The notes beneath the pieces are model-generated. The model was not told where the DNA came from. It ran no database searches and worked only from the letters and a program-made list of their open reading frames with translations. This document shows, one piece after another, positions 36,758-46,137 of a DNA stretch of 64,000 nt. A program made the position numbers and the translations under genes. This stretch comes from Phaeobacter sp. B1627 (GTDB lineage Bacteria; Pseudomonadota; Alphaproteobacteria; Rhodobacterales; Rhodobacteraceae): contig NZ_VCNK01000016.1 in the NCBI RefSeq assembly GCF_006265095.1, positions 118,860 through 182,859 on the forward strand, read 5' to 3'. Every line of letters starts with the position of its first letter. Within the stretch, counting starts at the first letter, position 1.

Positions 36758-37168
36758 GATCATATCCCTGTCGGTGGTGCGGGCCGGTGGTGGTCTTTGA
36801 GTGCTATGGGGCGCGCCTGGCGAGCGCCGCTCTCGCGAGCGCATTCAGTTCCATCCCGATCTTCCGGACCATCGTGGCGAATGTGCATGTCTCGCCCCGG
36901 CGGGTCCAGACCACATTTGCGCGATCGAAGGCCTGCGTGCAAAACATCCCATCCCCGCCGACGCCAGGAGGGGCGGTCCAGGGGGGGGCCAGGGGGGGGC
37001 CAGGGGGGGGCCAGGGGGGGGCCAGGGGGGGGCATCCTTGCGCCATGGACGAGGCTGTCGGGATCTACCGACGGACAAACAGCACCCCTCTGCGCGGCAG
37101 AGGCAAAGCCGCTGCACCACGGGCCTATTCTGGCGGGTGCTCTTCAGTTCTGTATTTCATCGGTGGAA
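36758..37168. other. Intergenic region holding G-rich tandem repeats
   Basis: No gene supported; open frames on both strands are Pro/Gly low-complexity products of the repeat. The five-copy G-rich repeat at 36978-37032 is the main content. It separates chrA from tRNA-Ala. Confidence 0.6.
36978..37032. repeat. Five perfect 11-bp tandem repeats, CCA plus eight G
   Basis: The unit CCAGGGGGGGG is repeated five times without error. Runs of eight G separated by CCA can form G-quadruplexes on the plus strand, and the array is prone to slippage, so copy number probably varies between isolates. It lies between chrA and a tRNA gene. Confidence 0.9.
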
Positions 37169-37244
37169 TGGTGGAGCCTAGCGGGATCGAACCGCTGACC
37201 TCCTGCATGCCATGCAGGCGCTCTCCCAGCTGAGCTAAGGCCCC
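37169..37244 (-). tRNA. tRNA-Ala(GGC)
   Basis: Complete 76-nt cloverleaf on the minus strand: acceptor starts GGGGCCTTAGCTCAGCTGGG, anticodon stem CCTGC/GCAGG with loop ATGGCAT giving anticodon GGC, T-arm GGTTCGATCCC (consensus), and encoded 3' CCA. Confidence 0.95.
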
Positions 37245-37454
37245 ATTCTGCACTGTTCAGGCTGTGCGCCCGTTCGGTGTGAGAGGTCGTTTAAGGGAGG
37301 ACCGTCTGTGCTGCAAGCGGAAAATGCAGCGACCCGGACAGTTTTTTCCACCCTCATGTGCGGCTCTGTATATGCGGCCCTGTGCAAGTCTCGCCGCAAA
37401 GGGAACTGCGGCCCCACGCCCCTGTCTCAAGGCACGTGGGGAAGCGGCAGATCT

Positions 37455-37784
37455 TCAGGTTTCCTCGTCATCCGAGGCAACATCCGCGATTTCGTCGAGC
37501 GAGACTTCGTCCTCGTCGTCATCATCTTCGAGGACGTCATCCCCAAGATCCAGATCAACGGTTTCCTCGTCATCCTCGAGCACGGCATCATCAGCGTCTT
37601 CGTTCTGCTTGGCCTTCAGGCTTGCAGCATCTTCGGCATCGGCTTCGATCATCCGGCTTTTGGATGTGTCGATCACCACGACGTCGCCTGTGTAGGGGCT
37701 GACGATCGGGTTCTTGTTCAGGTCGTAAAAGCGTTTGCCGGTGGTCGGGCAGACACGTTTCGTACCCCATTCTTCCTTGGGCAT
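37455..37784 (-). CDS. TIGR02300-family acidic protein (FYDLN motif)
   Basis: Small protein of 109 aa. The N-terminal ~45 residues are conserved (MPKEEWGTKRVC, GKRFYDLNKNPIVSPYTG) with a Cys pair-like motif, and the C-terminal half is very acidic low complexity (runs of D and E). Widespread in Alphaproteobacteria with unknown function. Start at ATG 37784, where conservation begins; an upstream in-frame ATG at 37838 is less likely. Divergent from the YgjP-like gene. Confidence 0.88.
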   Translation of the reverse strand: MPKEEWGTKRVCPTTGKRFYDLNKNPIVSPYTGDVVVIDTSKSRMIEADAEDAASLKAKQNEDADDAVLEDDEETVDLDLGDDVLEDDDDEDEVSLDEIADVASDDEET

Positions 37785-37892
37785 TGGGATCCCCTTGATA
37801 AAAGCGTGAGTCGTTCGACGATTCAGGTGCCTTGCCATATGCGGCGGAGCCTGTCAAAGCCTTTGCGTGCCTGCGTCCGGAGAGGGTAAACC

Positions 37893-38600
37893 ATGTCAGA
37901 ACTGCGCCTGCCCGGCGATCCAGAGGTGTGGGTGAAACTTCGCAGATCGGCCCGCGCGCGCCGTTTGTCCCTGCGCATCTCTGCGCTGGACGGCCGGGTG
38001 ACGCTGACTTTGCCGCAGCGGGTGCCCGAACGCGAGGGCCGCGCCTTTCTGCTGGAAAAGGAAAACTGGATCCGCAGCCACCTTGCCCGCCAGCCCGATC
38101 ACCTTCGGGTGGCGCATGGGGTGGTGCTGCCGCTGGATGGTGTGGCCACCGAGATGCGGCCGGGCACAGGGCGTCGGGTGATCTGGCGCGCCGGGGTGCT
38201 TGAGGTGCCCGGACCCGCGCCCGCCCGCCGACTGGAGCGGTTCCTGCGCGAGGTGGCACGCGACCGGCTGGCGGCCGCATCCGACCACTACGCGGAGAAA
38301 CTCGGCCGCCGCTATCACAGCCTCACGCTGCGCGATACCCGGTCGCGCTGGGGCTCCTGCTCCTCTGCGGGCGGGTTGATGTATTCGTGGCGGCTGATCC
38401 TGGCCCCGCCCGAGGTCTTGCAATATGTCGCGGCGCATGAGGTCGCCCACCTGCAGGAGATGAACCATTCGCGCGCCTTCTGGGAGGTGGTGCAGGCGCT
38501 CTATGGTGACTATTCCGCCGCGCGGACATGGCTGCGCACCGAGGGCAACGCGCTGCACCGCTACCGGTTCCAAGATGCGCCGGAGGGCGAAGGGGATTGA
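37893..38600 (+). CDS. YgjP-like M48-family metallopeptidase (DUF45)
   Basis: Protein of 235 aa of the YgjP/DUF45 family. Zinc-peptidase motif AAHEVAHLQEMNH (HExxH, His pair plus Glu near residues 180-185) with a third His further on, and the family stretch TRSRWGSCSSAG. It has a basic N-terminus, RRSARARRLSLRI. Predicted cytoplasmic metallohydrolase; E. coli relatives are linked to host-cell or restriction contexts but physiological substrate is unknown. Stands alone, divergent from the FYDLN gene and 30 bp before a GntR gene. Confidence 0.85.
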   Translation: MSELRLPGDPEVWVKLRRSARARRLSLRISALDGRVTLTLPQRVPEREGRAFLLEKENWIRSHLARQPDHLRVAHGVVLPLDGVATEMRPGTGRRVIWRAGVLEVPGPAPARRLERFLREVARDRLAAASDHYAEKLGRRYHSLTLRDTRSRWGSCSSAGGLMYSWRLILAPPEVLQYVAAHEVAHLQEMNHSRAFWEVVQALYGDYSAARTWLRTEGNALHRYRFQDAPEGEGD

Positions 38601-38613
38601 TCTCCGCCGCTTT

Positions 38614-38623
38614 TGTGATCACA
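38614..38623. promoter_or_regulatory. Palindrome TGTGATCACA before gntR, possible operator
   Basis: Perfect 10-bp palindrome ending 7 bp before the chosen start codon. GntR/FadR proteins bind short palindromes with GT...AC half-sites, so autoregulation is possible; it also resembles half a CRP/FNR-type site. Binding protein unproven. Confidence 0.35.
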
Positions 38624-38630
38624 TGTGCAG

Positions 38631-39293
38631 ATGGATAAAATTCTGACCGGGAACCGGCCGATTGCCGAAAACACAGGATCTGCGCATGACCGGGTGTACC
38701 GTGCCTTGCGCACGCGGATCATGCATGGGGCCATTTCGCCGGGCGAGGCGCTGACCCTGCGGGGAATCGGCAAGGACTATGGTGTCTCGATGACGCCTGC
38801 CCGGGAATCGGTGCGCAGGCTGGTGGCCGAGGGGGCGCTGTTTCTGTCCAGCTCCGGCCGTGTTTCAACCCCCGAACTCTCCAACGAGCGGATCGAGGAG
38901 CTGGCGGCGCTGCGGGCCTTGCTGGAGGTGGAGCTGGCCAGCCGCGCGCTGCCACGGGCGCATATGGCGCTGATCGACCGGCTGCAGGCGATCAATGGCA
39001 CCGTCGCCGAGATGATCTCGAAGCGGGACGCCATCGGCTATATCCGGACCAATCTGGAATTTCACCGCACGCTCTACCTGCGGGCGCAGGCGCCGGCGAT
39101 GCTGGCCATGGCCGAAACCGTCTGGTTGCAGCTCGGACCGACCATGCGTGCGCTCTATGGCCGTCTGGGGCGAACCGAGCCGCCCTATTATCACAAGCTC
39201 ATCATTGCGGCGCTCAAGGCGGGTGATGAACCGGGGCTGCGGCTGGCCGTGCGCACTGATGTGACGCAGGGGCTGCGTTTGCTGGTGGGCTAG
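38631..39293 (+). CDS. GntR-family transcriptional regulator (FadR/FCD type)
   Basis: Repressor of ~220 aa. Residues ~17-80 form the GntR winged helix (VYRALRTRIMHGAISPGEALTL, part: RIMHGAISPGE; recognition helix VSMTPARESVRRL). The rest is an all-helical FCD effector domain with conserved Asp/His-type ligands (EFHRTLYLRA). FCD regulators respond to small carboxylates or sugars. Start ATG 38631, although GTG 38625 is in frame. Its 3' end faces rpiB (convergent), so the target is not obvious. Confidence 0.88.
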   Translation: MDKILTGNRPIAENTGSAHDRVYRALRTRIMHGAISPGEALTLRGIGKDYGVSMTPARESVRRLVAEGALFLSSSGRVSTPELSNERIEELAALRALLEVELASRALPRAHMALIDRLQAINGTVAEMISKRDAIGYIRTNLEFHRTLYLRAQAPAMLAMAETVWLQLGPTMRALYGRLGRTEPPYYHKLIIAALKAGDEPGLRLAVRTDVTQGLRLLVG

Positions 39294-39403
39294 ACGGGCT
39301 GGACTGGCCAGGTAGGCGGCGGACGAGACAGGTGGCGGGCATTGATCGGTCCTTGTCCGGCCAATGTCTCGCCACTCTGCGCCGCCACTCTACGCCGGGG
39401 GAC

Positions 39404-39853
39404 TTATTGCTCCAGCGCGGTGATCATATCCACGCGGGTGCCATGGCGGCCGCCTTCGAACTCCGCCGAGAGGAAGGCATCGACGATATCGAGCGCCACC
39501 CCTTCGCCGACCACACGGGCGCCGATTGACAGCATGTTGGCGTCGTTGTGCTGGCGGATCATCCGGGCGGAGAATGTATCGGAACAGACGCCGCACCGGA
39601 TCCCCTTGACCTTGTTCGCAGCCATCATGATGCCCTGGCCGGTCCCGCAGAGCACTATGCCCAGCCGACAATCGCCGGACACGATCCGCTGTGCCGCCGC
39701 TTCGCCGTGTTTGGGGTAGTGGGTGCTTTCCGGTGTGGTCGGGCCGATATCGACCACCTCCCATCCAAGTGTCGTGATATGGGCGGCGAGGGTCTGACGC
39801 AGGGCGATAGCGGCGTGGTCGCTGGAAAGAACGATGCGGTTGTTGGCAGTCAT
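39404..39853 (-). CDS. rpiB: Ribose-5-phosphate isomerase B
   Basis: RpiB/LacAB-type isomerase of 149 aa interconverting ribose 5-phosphate and ribulose 5-phosphate in the pentose-phosphate pathway. Visible: VLSSDHAAIALR (substrate-binding Asp-His), THYPKHGE, CGTGQGIMMAANK (catalytic Cys region), RCGVCSDTFSARMIRQHNDANMLSIGARV, parts shown. Start at ATG 39853, where the conserved strand begins, rather than the upstream in-frame ATG at 39907. Confidence 0.93.
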   Translation of the reverse strand: MTANNRIVLSSDHAAIALRQTLAAHITTLGWEVVDIGPTTPESTHYPKHGEAAAQRIVSGDCRLGIVLCGTGQGIMMAANKVKGIRCGVCSDTFSARMIRQHNDANMLSIGARVVGEGVALDIVDAFLSAEFEGGRHGTRVDMITALEQ

Positions 39854-39976
39854 GTCAGGGGCGTCCCGTTTCAGAAGGCGAGTAAGGGGTGGCAGTGGTG
39901 GGGTCACCGGAGCGGAGCAGCTGTTGCGCGTGTGGGCGGTTCAGTCAGACCGGTCGGCTCAGTCAAATCGCGCGGC

Positions 39977-40939
39977 TCAGGCGGCCAGACCCTTTGATCC
40001 GATATCGAGGAATTTCTTCCGCCGGTCTGCGATCAGCTCGGCCGGCTTCATGTCGCCCAGCTCGGCCAGCATTTCGCGCAACGCCGCCTCGACCGCCCGA
40101 AAGCTGGCGTCGGGGTGGCGATGGGCACCGCCGAGAGGTTCCGGAATGATCCGGTCGGCGACATCCAGCGCCTTCAGGTCCTGTGCCGTCAGGCGCAGCG
40201 CTTCTGCGGCTTCCCGCATCTTTTCCGCGTCTTTCCACAGGATCGAGGCACAGCCCTCGGGGCTGATGACGGAATAGACCGCATGTTCCAGCATCGCGAC
40301 CCGGTTGGCTGTGGCAAAGGCGACAGCGCCGCCAGAGCCGCCTTCGCCGATAATGACCGAGATCAGCGGCACACCGATTTTCAGGCACATCTCCGTTGAC
40401 CGCGCGATGGCCTCTGACTGGCCACGCTCTTCGGCCCCTTTGCCGGGGTAGGCGCCCGTGGTGTCCACCAGCGTGATCACCGGCAGACCAAACCGGCCGG
40501 CCATTTCCATCAGGCGCACCGCCTTGCGATAGCCTTCGGGCCGCGCCATGCCAAAGTTGTGGGTGATGCGGGATTTGGTGTCAGAGCCCTTCTCATGGCC
40601 AATCACCATCACCGGCTGATCGTTGAACCGGGCCAGCCCGCCCATCACCGCCAGGTCATCGGCAAAGTTGCGATCCCCGGCCAGCGGCGTGTATTCGGTG
40701 AACAACTCGTTGATGTAATCGCGGCAATGCGGGCGCTCCGGATGCCGCGCCACCTGACATTTCCGCCAGGGCGTCAGGTCCTTGTAGAGGTCCTGCAGAA
40801 GCTGCGCGGCCTTTTTGTCGAGCGCTGCGGCCTCGTCGTCCACATCCATTTCTTCGTTGCTGCGTGCCATCGCGCGCAACTCTTCCGCCTTGCCTTCGAT
40901 TTCGGCCAGCGGTTTTTCGAATTCAAGATACTGGGTCAT
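39977..40939 (-). CDS. accA: Acetyl-CoA carboxylase carboxyltransferase subunit alpha
   Basis: Cytoplasmic enzyme subunit of 320 aa, the normal length. It transfers carboxyl from carboxybiotin to acetyl-CoA in the first step of fatty acid synthesis, with AccD. Features: [18 protein letters not shown] start, [40 protein letters not shown] (parts), [26 protein letters not shown] oxyanion Gly and [15 protein letters not shown]. Single-gene transcription unit by spacing. Confidence 0.96.
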   Translation of the reverse strand: MTQYLEFEKPLAEIEGKAEELRAMARSNEEMDVDDEAAALDKKAAQLLQDLYKDLTPWRKCQVARHPERPHCRDYINELFTEYTPLAGDRNFADDLAVMGGLARFNDQPVMVIGHEKGSDTKSRITHNFGMARPEGYRKAVRLMEMAGRFGLPVITLVDTTGAYPGKGAEERGQSEAIARSTEMCLKIGVPLISVIIGEGGSGGAVAFATANRVAMLEHAVYSVISPEGCASILWKDAEKMREAAEALRLTAQDLKALDVADRIIPEPLGGAHRHPDASFRAVEAALREMLAELGDMKPAELIADRRKKFLDIGSKGLAA

Positions 40940-41088
40940 GCTGTCTCTACTGTCACGGTTTGCCCGTTATATGGACTTACCCGGCCCCTGATGCAACTCT
41001 CCGTATTGGATCGGGATTGCCTCGGGGCGCTGCGACCGCGGTGAGCGCCGCCGGGACGGCAGGTGCAAGGGGGGCTGAGCGGCAGAGG

Positions 41089-41688
41089 TCAGCCGGTCCA
41101 GACCACCGGATAGAGCGAGGCGACCAGCAGCGCCGCCATGGTCCAGTTGAAGGCCACAAGCCGTTTCGGGCTGGTCAGAAACCGGGCCATCTGCTGCCCC
41201 AGCACGGTCCATGATCCGACAGAGGGCAGGTTGATCGCTCCGAAGATCAGGCCCACCAGCAAAATGGCCCAGAGCGTGCGCTCGGGGGTGTAGGCGCTGA
41301 TGGCGGTCAGGGCCATGGCCCAGGCCTTGGGGTTGACCCATTGAAAGGCCGCAGCCTGCAGGAAGCTCATGGGGCGTCCGGTCCCGTCCCGGGTTTTCAC
41401 CGGGGCCGCATGGGCGATTTTCCACGCAAGATAAAGCAGATACAGCACCGAGGCCACTTTCAGCAGCGTGTAGGTGACCGGCAGGAGATCAAAGATCTGC
41501 ACCAGTCCGGCCCCCACCAACAGCAGCATGAACACAAAACCGAGCGCCACGCCGAGCATATGCGGAATCGTGCGCCGAAAGCCGAAATTCGCCCCGGAGG
41601 CCATCAGCATCAGGTTGTTGGGCCCCGGCGTGATCGAGGAGACAAAGGCAAAGAGCGCAAGCGCCGCGAGCAGGTCATGGGTCATCAT
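41089..41688 (-). CDS. LysE/RhtB-family amino acid exporter
   Basis: Membrane protein of 199 aa with about six hydrophobic segments. N-terminal LALFAFVSSITPGPNNLMLMASG is the LysE/RhtB signature (TPGPNNLML), and the second-half NPKAWAMALTAISAY is also typical. It exports an amino acid or derivative. ATG 41688 is preferred because AGGA lies 8 bp upstream; ATG 41685 is the neighbour. Divergent from an Lrp-family gene 73 bp away, the classic exporter-regulator arrangement. Confidence 0.9.
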   Translation of the reverse strand: MMTHDLLAALALFAFVSSITPGPNNLMLMASGANFGFRRTIPHMLGVALGFVFMLLLVGAGLVQIFDLLPVTYTLLKVASVLYLLYLAWKIAHAAPVKTRDGTGRPMSFLQAAAFQWVNPKAWAMALTAISAYTPERTLWAILLVGLIFGAINLPSVGSWTVLGQQMARFLTSPKRLVAFNWTMAALLVASLYPVVWTG

Positions 41689-41761
41689 GCACAATATCCT
41701 GCGCCAAAACCCGGGGTTTGAAATTGCGTTTCCGATGAGTTTCCAGATATGTTCGCAACAA

Positions 41762-42214
41762 ATGGCGAAGAATGATAAAATCAACCAACATATATTGCGC
41801 GAGCTGACCCGTGATGGCCGGCTCTCCAATCTCGAACTGGCTGACCGTGTGGGCCTGTCTCCTTCGGCCTGCTTGCGCCGGGTGCAGGAGTTGGAGCGGG
41901 ACGGCGTGATCACCGGCTATCGGGCGGTTCTGGACCGAAGCGCGATGGGGATCGGCTTTGTCACCTATATCGGGGTCAGTCTTGGGGAGCACACGAAGGA
42001 CGCGCAGGCGGCGTTTGAACAGGCGATGTCTGCTGCGCCGGAGGTAGTGGAATGTCATAATATCACCGGGACCATCGAATATATCCTGCGCGTGGAATGT
42101 GCTGATCTGCCAAGCTACAAGCGGTTTCATACGGATATTCTCGGCACCTCTCCCTTCGTAACAGGGATCACGACCTATGTAGTGATGGGGTCGCCCAAGG
42201 ATCTGCGGGCCTGA
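41762..42214 (+). CDS. Lrp/AsnC-family transcriptional regulator
   Basis: Regulator of 150 aa: N-terminal helix-turn-helix (LELADRVGLSPSACLRRVQ) and a C-terminal RAM ligand domain (GIGFVTYIGVSLG ... HNITGTIEYILRV). Members sense amino acids; this one probably controls the divergently transcribed LysE-type exporter. Start ATG 41762, where homology begins. Confidence 0.92.
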   Translation: MAKNDKINQHILRELTRDGRLSNLELADRVGLSPSACLRRVQELERDGVITGYRAVLDRSAMGIGFVTYIGVSLGEHTKDAQAAFEQAMSAAPEVVECHNITGTIEYILRVECADLPSYKRFHTDILGTSPFVTGITTYVVMGSPKDLRA

Positions 42215-42768
42215 GGCGCGTGGTGTTGCACGCGGTGCGGACGCTCTGGTGTCGGGATCCTGACGAATGGAAACTAGCCTGTCGGGGATCGCGATCATAT
42301 GCCGGGCAACCTGTTGTCCGGCCAGCCCATGGAGACGGCTTCCCCACGCGGGGAGCGTGCAGAGACAACGTTTAGCGCGCGGGCGGATACGCCCGTCTAC
42401 ATCCGATCTGGCGGCGCCGCCACCTTATCGTTCCCGCCTCGTTTCGAGCTTGATACAAAGGGGCCTTTTGGCAAACGGACGTTCCAAACGGGGAGCGGGC
42501 CGGGTTTGCCCGTGTCCCGGAGGGGTTGCGCTGCACGTTGTGCATCGCCGGGGGGCGGGGGCCGCGCCTTCGGCGCGGCCCCCGCCCGGCCCAACGCTTT
42601 TGGGGGAGGCTTTGCCTCATTCCGAAAAGGGGCGGGAGCCTCACCCCTTCTGGTGATCGCAGACGAAGGATCGCTCGGTAGAAGGTTCACTCGGACTGGC
42701 ACCGCGCCTGTTTTCTCGGGCGCCGGTATCGGGCATCGGACGGAGGCGCCGACGATCGGTCCCCTGCG
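42215..42768. other. Intergenic region with GC-rich hairpin repeat element
   Basis: No supported gene. The hairpin at 42553-42587 is flanked by sequence of the kind GGGGAGGCTTTGCC and by purine-rich low complexity. It separates the convergent lrp and mcl1 genes. Confidence 0.5.
42553..42587. repeat. GC-rich 16-bp perfect hairpin, probable interspersed repeat
   Basis: GGGCGGGGGCCGCGCC, loop TTC, then the exact complement. It resembles intergenic hairpin repeats I associate with Rhodobacteraceae genomes. No T-run, so not a simple terminator. Only one copy was noticed in this window. Confidence 0.5.
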
Positions 42769-43731
42769 CTATCCGGCCTGCGCGATCAGCTCCGACTGGG
42801 CTACAATGACTTCGGCCTGTTTGATGGACGCGATATCGACCAGCCGACCTTTGTAGACTGTCGCGCCCTCGCCCTTGGATTTGGCGTCCTCCATGGCCGC
42901 AAGGATGTCGCGGGCCTCGGCGACGGCCTCCTCTGACGGGGTGAACACCTGATTGGCCAAAGCGATCTGTTTCGGATGGATCGCCCATTTTCCGACCATC
43001 CCCAAAGTCGCAGAGCGTTTGGCCTGCGCGATATAGCCCTCGTCGTCGGAGAAATCACCAAACGGCCCGTCCACAGGCAGCACCCCATGGGTGCGGCAGG
43101 CGGCGACGATCGCGGCCTGCGCCCAATGCCACGGGTCCGACCAGTGCTTTGCCCCGTCGCGCAGCATGTAGTAATCCTCCTGGGTGCCGCCGATGCCCGT
43201 CGTCTGCATGCCCATGGAGGCGGCAAAATCCGCAGCTCCGAGGCTCATCGCCTGCAGGCGCGGCGAGGCGGCTGCGATGGCTTCGACATGGGCGATCCCC
43301 GCGGCCGATTCGATGATAACTTCGAAAGAGACCGATCTGGCCCGCCCCTTGGCCCGTTCGACTGCGGTGACCAGCGCATCCACCGCATAGACATCCTCTG
43401 CGCAGCCCACTTTGGGAATCATGATCTGGTCCAGCCGGTCGCCGGCTTGTTCCAGCAGGTCCACCACATCGCGGTACCACCACGGAGTGTCGAGCCCGTT
43501 GATCCGGACCGACAGGGTCTTGCGGCCCCAATCGACGGTGTTGATTGCCTCGATGACATTGGCGCGGGCCTGGTCCTTGTCTGATGGCGCCACGGAATCT
43601 TCGAGATCGAGGTTGATGACATCGGCTGCCGAGGCCGCCATCTTGGCAAAGAGTTTGGTGTTTGAGCCGGGACCGAACAGTTGGCAGCGGTTGGGGCGGG
43701 CGGGCGCGGCGGGCTGGATCCGAAAGCTCAT
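42769..43731 (-). CDS. mcl1: L-malyl-CoA/beta-methylmalyl-CoA lyase
   Basis: CitE-like TIM barrel enzyme of 320 aa. It cleaves beta-methylmalyl-CoA to glyoxylate and propionyl-CoA and L-malyl-CoA to glyoxylate and acetyl-CoA in the ethylmalonyl-CoA pathway for acetate assimilation. Visible: RPNRCQLFGPGSNTKLFAKMA start, VINLDLEDSV, SVRINGLDTPW, ESAAGI (metal Glu), SLGAADFAASMG and KWAIHPKQI. This length and start are those of Rhodobacter Mcl1. It is divergent from dgcN. Confidence 0.93.
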   Translation of the reverse strand: MSFRIQPAAPARPNRCQLFGPGSNTKLFAKMAASAADVINLDLEDSVAPSDKDQARANVIEAINTVDWGRKTLSVRINGLDTPWWYRDVVDLLEQAGDRLDQIMIPKVGCAEDVYAVDALVTAVERAKGRARSVSFEVIIESAAGIAHVEAIAAASPRLQAMSLGAADFAASMGMQTTGIGGTQEDYYMLRDGAKHWSDPWHWAQAAIVAACRTHGVLPVDGPFGDFSDDEGYIAQAKRSATLGMVGKWAIHPKQIALANQVFTPSEEAVAEARDILAAMEDAKSKGEGATVYKGRLVDIASIKQAEVIVAQSELIAQAG

Positions 43732-44033
43732 CAGGGTTCTCCGGGTTCGTAAATTTCAAAAATCATCCTAATTTGGTTATTTCGTTGCGTGGCGAAAGGC
43801 AAGCGGCTTTTGCTTCTGCAGCACGATTATGCCGCAGCGCAACGCGCCCCATCCAGCGGCGCGCTTGTTTCAGCGCAAGAGGCGCGCTCAGAGGGAGAAT
43901 CTTCGGCAAATTGGCGAACGGACGGGCATTTCTTCGATGGGTCTGCGCTGCAGCGGCAAAAAAGAGAGGAACTTGCAGTCCCTTTGCCGCAAGTTAACGT
44001 GGATTGCGACACATCCATAAAAGGACGCCGGAT
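43732..44033. other. Divergent promoter region mcl1/dgcN
   Basis: Around 300 bp without a supported gene, AT-rich near 43750-43800. It holds a GCGCGC-rich imperfect repeat around 43855-43890. SD-like AAAGGA precedes dgcN. No clear operator recognised. Confidence 0.5.
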
Positions 44034-45035
44034 ATGATCGAGACCCCCTATTTGCTGTTTCTCGGCGATGCGCCCGACATGCTGGCTGCGAAAGTTGCCA
44101 TTGGTATCCGCGACTGGCGCCCGGATCATGCGGTTGGCCAGATCAGCCTGCCCGGATGCGGTGCCGACCTCGGGCTGACCGAAATGACGCTGGAAGAGGC
44201 CCGTGCGGCCGGGGCAAAAACGCTGGTGATCGGCGTTGCCAACCGCGGAGGTCTCATCAGTCCGGAGTGGAAGAAGGTGCTGGTTCAGGCCTTGGAAGAG
44301 GGGTTCGACATCGCCTCTGGCCTGCACAACCTGCTGCGCGACGAGCCGGACCTGGCGGCGGTCGCCGAAGCGACCGGGCGCAAGCTGCATGACGTTCGGG
44401 TGCCCTCGGTCAAATACCCGATCGCCGATGGCAAGCACCGCAGCGGCAAGCGCTGTCTCGCTGTCGGCACCGACTGTTCCGTCGGCAAAATGTACACGGC
44501 GCTGGCCATGGATGCAGAGATGCAGGCGCGTGGCATGAAGTCCACCTTTCGCGCGACCGGCCAGACCGGGATCCTGATCACCGGCGACGGGGTGCCGCTC
44601 GATGCGGTGATTGCCGATTTCATGGCCGGTTCGATTGAATATCTGACCCCTGACAATGACCCGGATCACTGGGATCTGATCGAGGGGCAGGGGTCCTTGT
44701 TCCATATCTCCTATTCCGGTGTGACCATGGCGCTGGTGCACGGCGGGCAGCCGGATGCGCTGATCCTCTGTCATGAGCCGACCCGCAGCCACATGCGTGG
44801 TCTGCCCGACTATGATGTGCCGACGCTGGAAGAGCTGCGGGACGTGGCGCTGCCGCTGGCGCTGCGGTCCAACACGGCCTGTCAGATCGTCGGGATCTCG
44901 GTGAACACCCAGCATCTGAGCGAGGATGATGCCGTGGCCTATCTGAAAGAGGTCGAAGACCGGATGGGGCTGCCTGCGGTCGATCCCTATCGCCATGGTG
45001 CAGGGCGTCTGGTGGACGCGCTTGCCGCGATCTGA
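44034..45035 (+). CDS. dgcN: D-glutamate N-acetyltransferase DgcN (DUF1611)
   Basis: Protein of 333 aa of the DUF1611 family. A P-loop-like GTDCSVGKMYTAL sits near residue 145, with an N-terminal Rossmann-like half (LFLGDAPDMLAAKVA) and a C-terminal LCHEPTRSHMRG. DgcN acetylates D-glutamate; DgcA then racemises N-acetyl-D-Glu, so the pair yields L-glutamate from D-glutamate (established for marine bacteria). The dgcA gene is next. Start ATG 44034 with AAAGGA upstream. Confidence 0.88.
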   Translation: MIETPYLLFLGDAPDMLAAKVAIGIRDWRPDHAVGQISLPGCGADLGLTEMTLEEARAAGAKTLVIGVANRGGLISPEWKKVLVQALEEGFDIASGLHNLLRDEPDLAAVAEATGRKLHDVRVPSVKYPIADGKHRSGKRCLAVGTDCSVGKMYTALAMDAEMQARGMKSTFRATGQTGILITGDGVPLDAVIADFMAGSIEYLTPDNDPDHWDLIEGQGSLFHISYSGVTMALVHGGQPDALILCHEPTRSHMRGLPDYDVPTLEELRDVALPLALRSNTACQIVGISVNTQHLSEDDAVAYLKEVEDRMGLPAVDPYRHGAGRLVDALAAI

Positions 45036-45161
45036 TCTGTCCTGTGCGGCGGAGGCGTCTGGCGCGCTGTCGGATGCCTCCGGTGGAGGTATTTTGGAAA
45101 AGATGAAATCGGGGGCCGCAGCTTTGCGCAGCCGACCCGGGGATGACAGAGAGGGGATGGC

Positions 45162-46127
45162 ATGCGGATCAGTGTAACATCAGATATTTTCAGGCTGGCT
45201 CAGGTGTTCACCATCTCTCGTGGGTCGCGGACCGAAGCCCATGTGCTGACGGTGCGGATCGAGGACGGGGGGCACACAGGCTGGGGCGAATGTGTGCCCT
45301 ATGCGCGCTATGGCGAGACGCTGGCCTCTGTGACGGCCGAGATCGAGGGGCTGCCTGCGCATTTCACGCGCGACGAGCTGCAGCAGCTGCTGCCTGCGGG
45401 GGCGGCGCGCAACGCAGTGGATTGCGCGCTGTGGGACCTTGAGGCGAAACAGGCGGGAAAGCGGGTTTGGGAGCTGGCAGGTCTGGCGGCCCCGGGACCG
45501 GAGATCACCGCCTATACCCTGTCGCTGGCTGAACCGGAAGAGATGCGCGCGCAGGCGGCCCTGAATGCTCATCGTCCCCTGCTGAAAATCAAGCTGGGCA
45601 CGCCCGAGGATATGCCGCGCCTTGAGGCCGTGCGGGCGGGGGCGCCTGAGGCGCGGATCATTATCGATGCCAACGAGGGCTGGTCGGCGGATGTCTATGC
45701 CGAGCTGGCGCCTCATCTGCTACGGTTGGGGGTGGAGCTGGTCGAACAGCCTTTGCCCGCCGGTGAGGATGAGGCTTTGATCGGCCTGGAGCGCCCGGTG
45801 CCGGTCTGCGCCGACGAGAGCTGCCATGATCGCGCCAGCCTGGCCGGGCTTCGTGGAAAATATGACGTCGTCAATATCAAGCTGGACAAGACCGGCGGGT
45901 TGACCGAGGCGTTGAAGCTGCGTGATGCGGCCCTGGCGGAGGGCTATCAGGTGATGGTTGGCTGCATGGTGGGCTCGTCGCTGGCGATGGCGCCCGCAAC
46001 GCTGTTGGCGCAGGGGGCATTGGTGACGGATCTTGACGGGCCGCTGCTTCTGGCCGAAGACCGCCCGGATGCGCTGGTCTTTGATGCGGCGGGAGTGCAC
46101 CCGCCAAAATCGGCGCTTTGGGGCTAA
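45162..46127 (+). CDS. dgcA: N-acetyl-D-glutamate racemase DgcA (enolase superfamily)
   Basis: Muconate-lactonizing-type enolase-superfamily enzyme of 321 aa, similar to L-Ala-D/L-Glu epimerases. Catalytic KxK in LLKIKLG (near residue 140), metal ligands in IIDANEG (Asp), VEQPLP (Glu) and CADESCHD (Asp/Glu), and the second Lys in VNIKLDKTGG. It lies 126 bp after dgcN and its stop is 10 bp from the transaminase gene, so it forms a D-amino-acid catabolic operon. Confidence 0.88.
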   Translation: MRISVTSDIFRLAQVFTISRGSRTEAHVLTVRIEDGGHTGWGECVPYARYGETLASVTAEIEGLPAHFTRDELQQLLPAGAARNAVDCALWDLEAKQAGKRVWELAGLAAPGPEITAYTLSLAEPEEMRAQAALNAHRPLLKIKLGTPEDMPRLEAVRAGAPEARIIIDANEGWSADVYAELAPHLLRLGVELVEQPLPAGEDEALIGLERPVPVCADESCHDRASLAGLRGKYDVVNIKLDKTGGLTEALKLRDAALAEGYQVMVGCMVGSSLAMAPATLLAQGALVTDLDGPLLLAEDRPDALVFDAAGVHPPKSALWG

Positions 46128-46137
46128 GGAGATGACA

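Noticed and set aside
36978..37032. CRISPR-like direct repeats
   Set aside because: No spacers and the unit is only 11 bp; a simple tandem repeat.
36804..37046. Pro-rich open frames over the G repeats
   Set aside because: Products of the 11-bp repeat only; all three frames give PPGPPL-like or GARGG-like runs.
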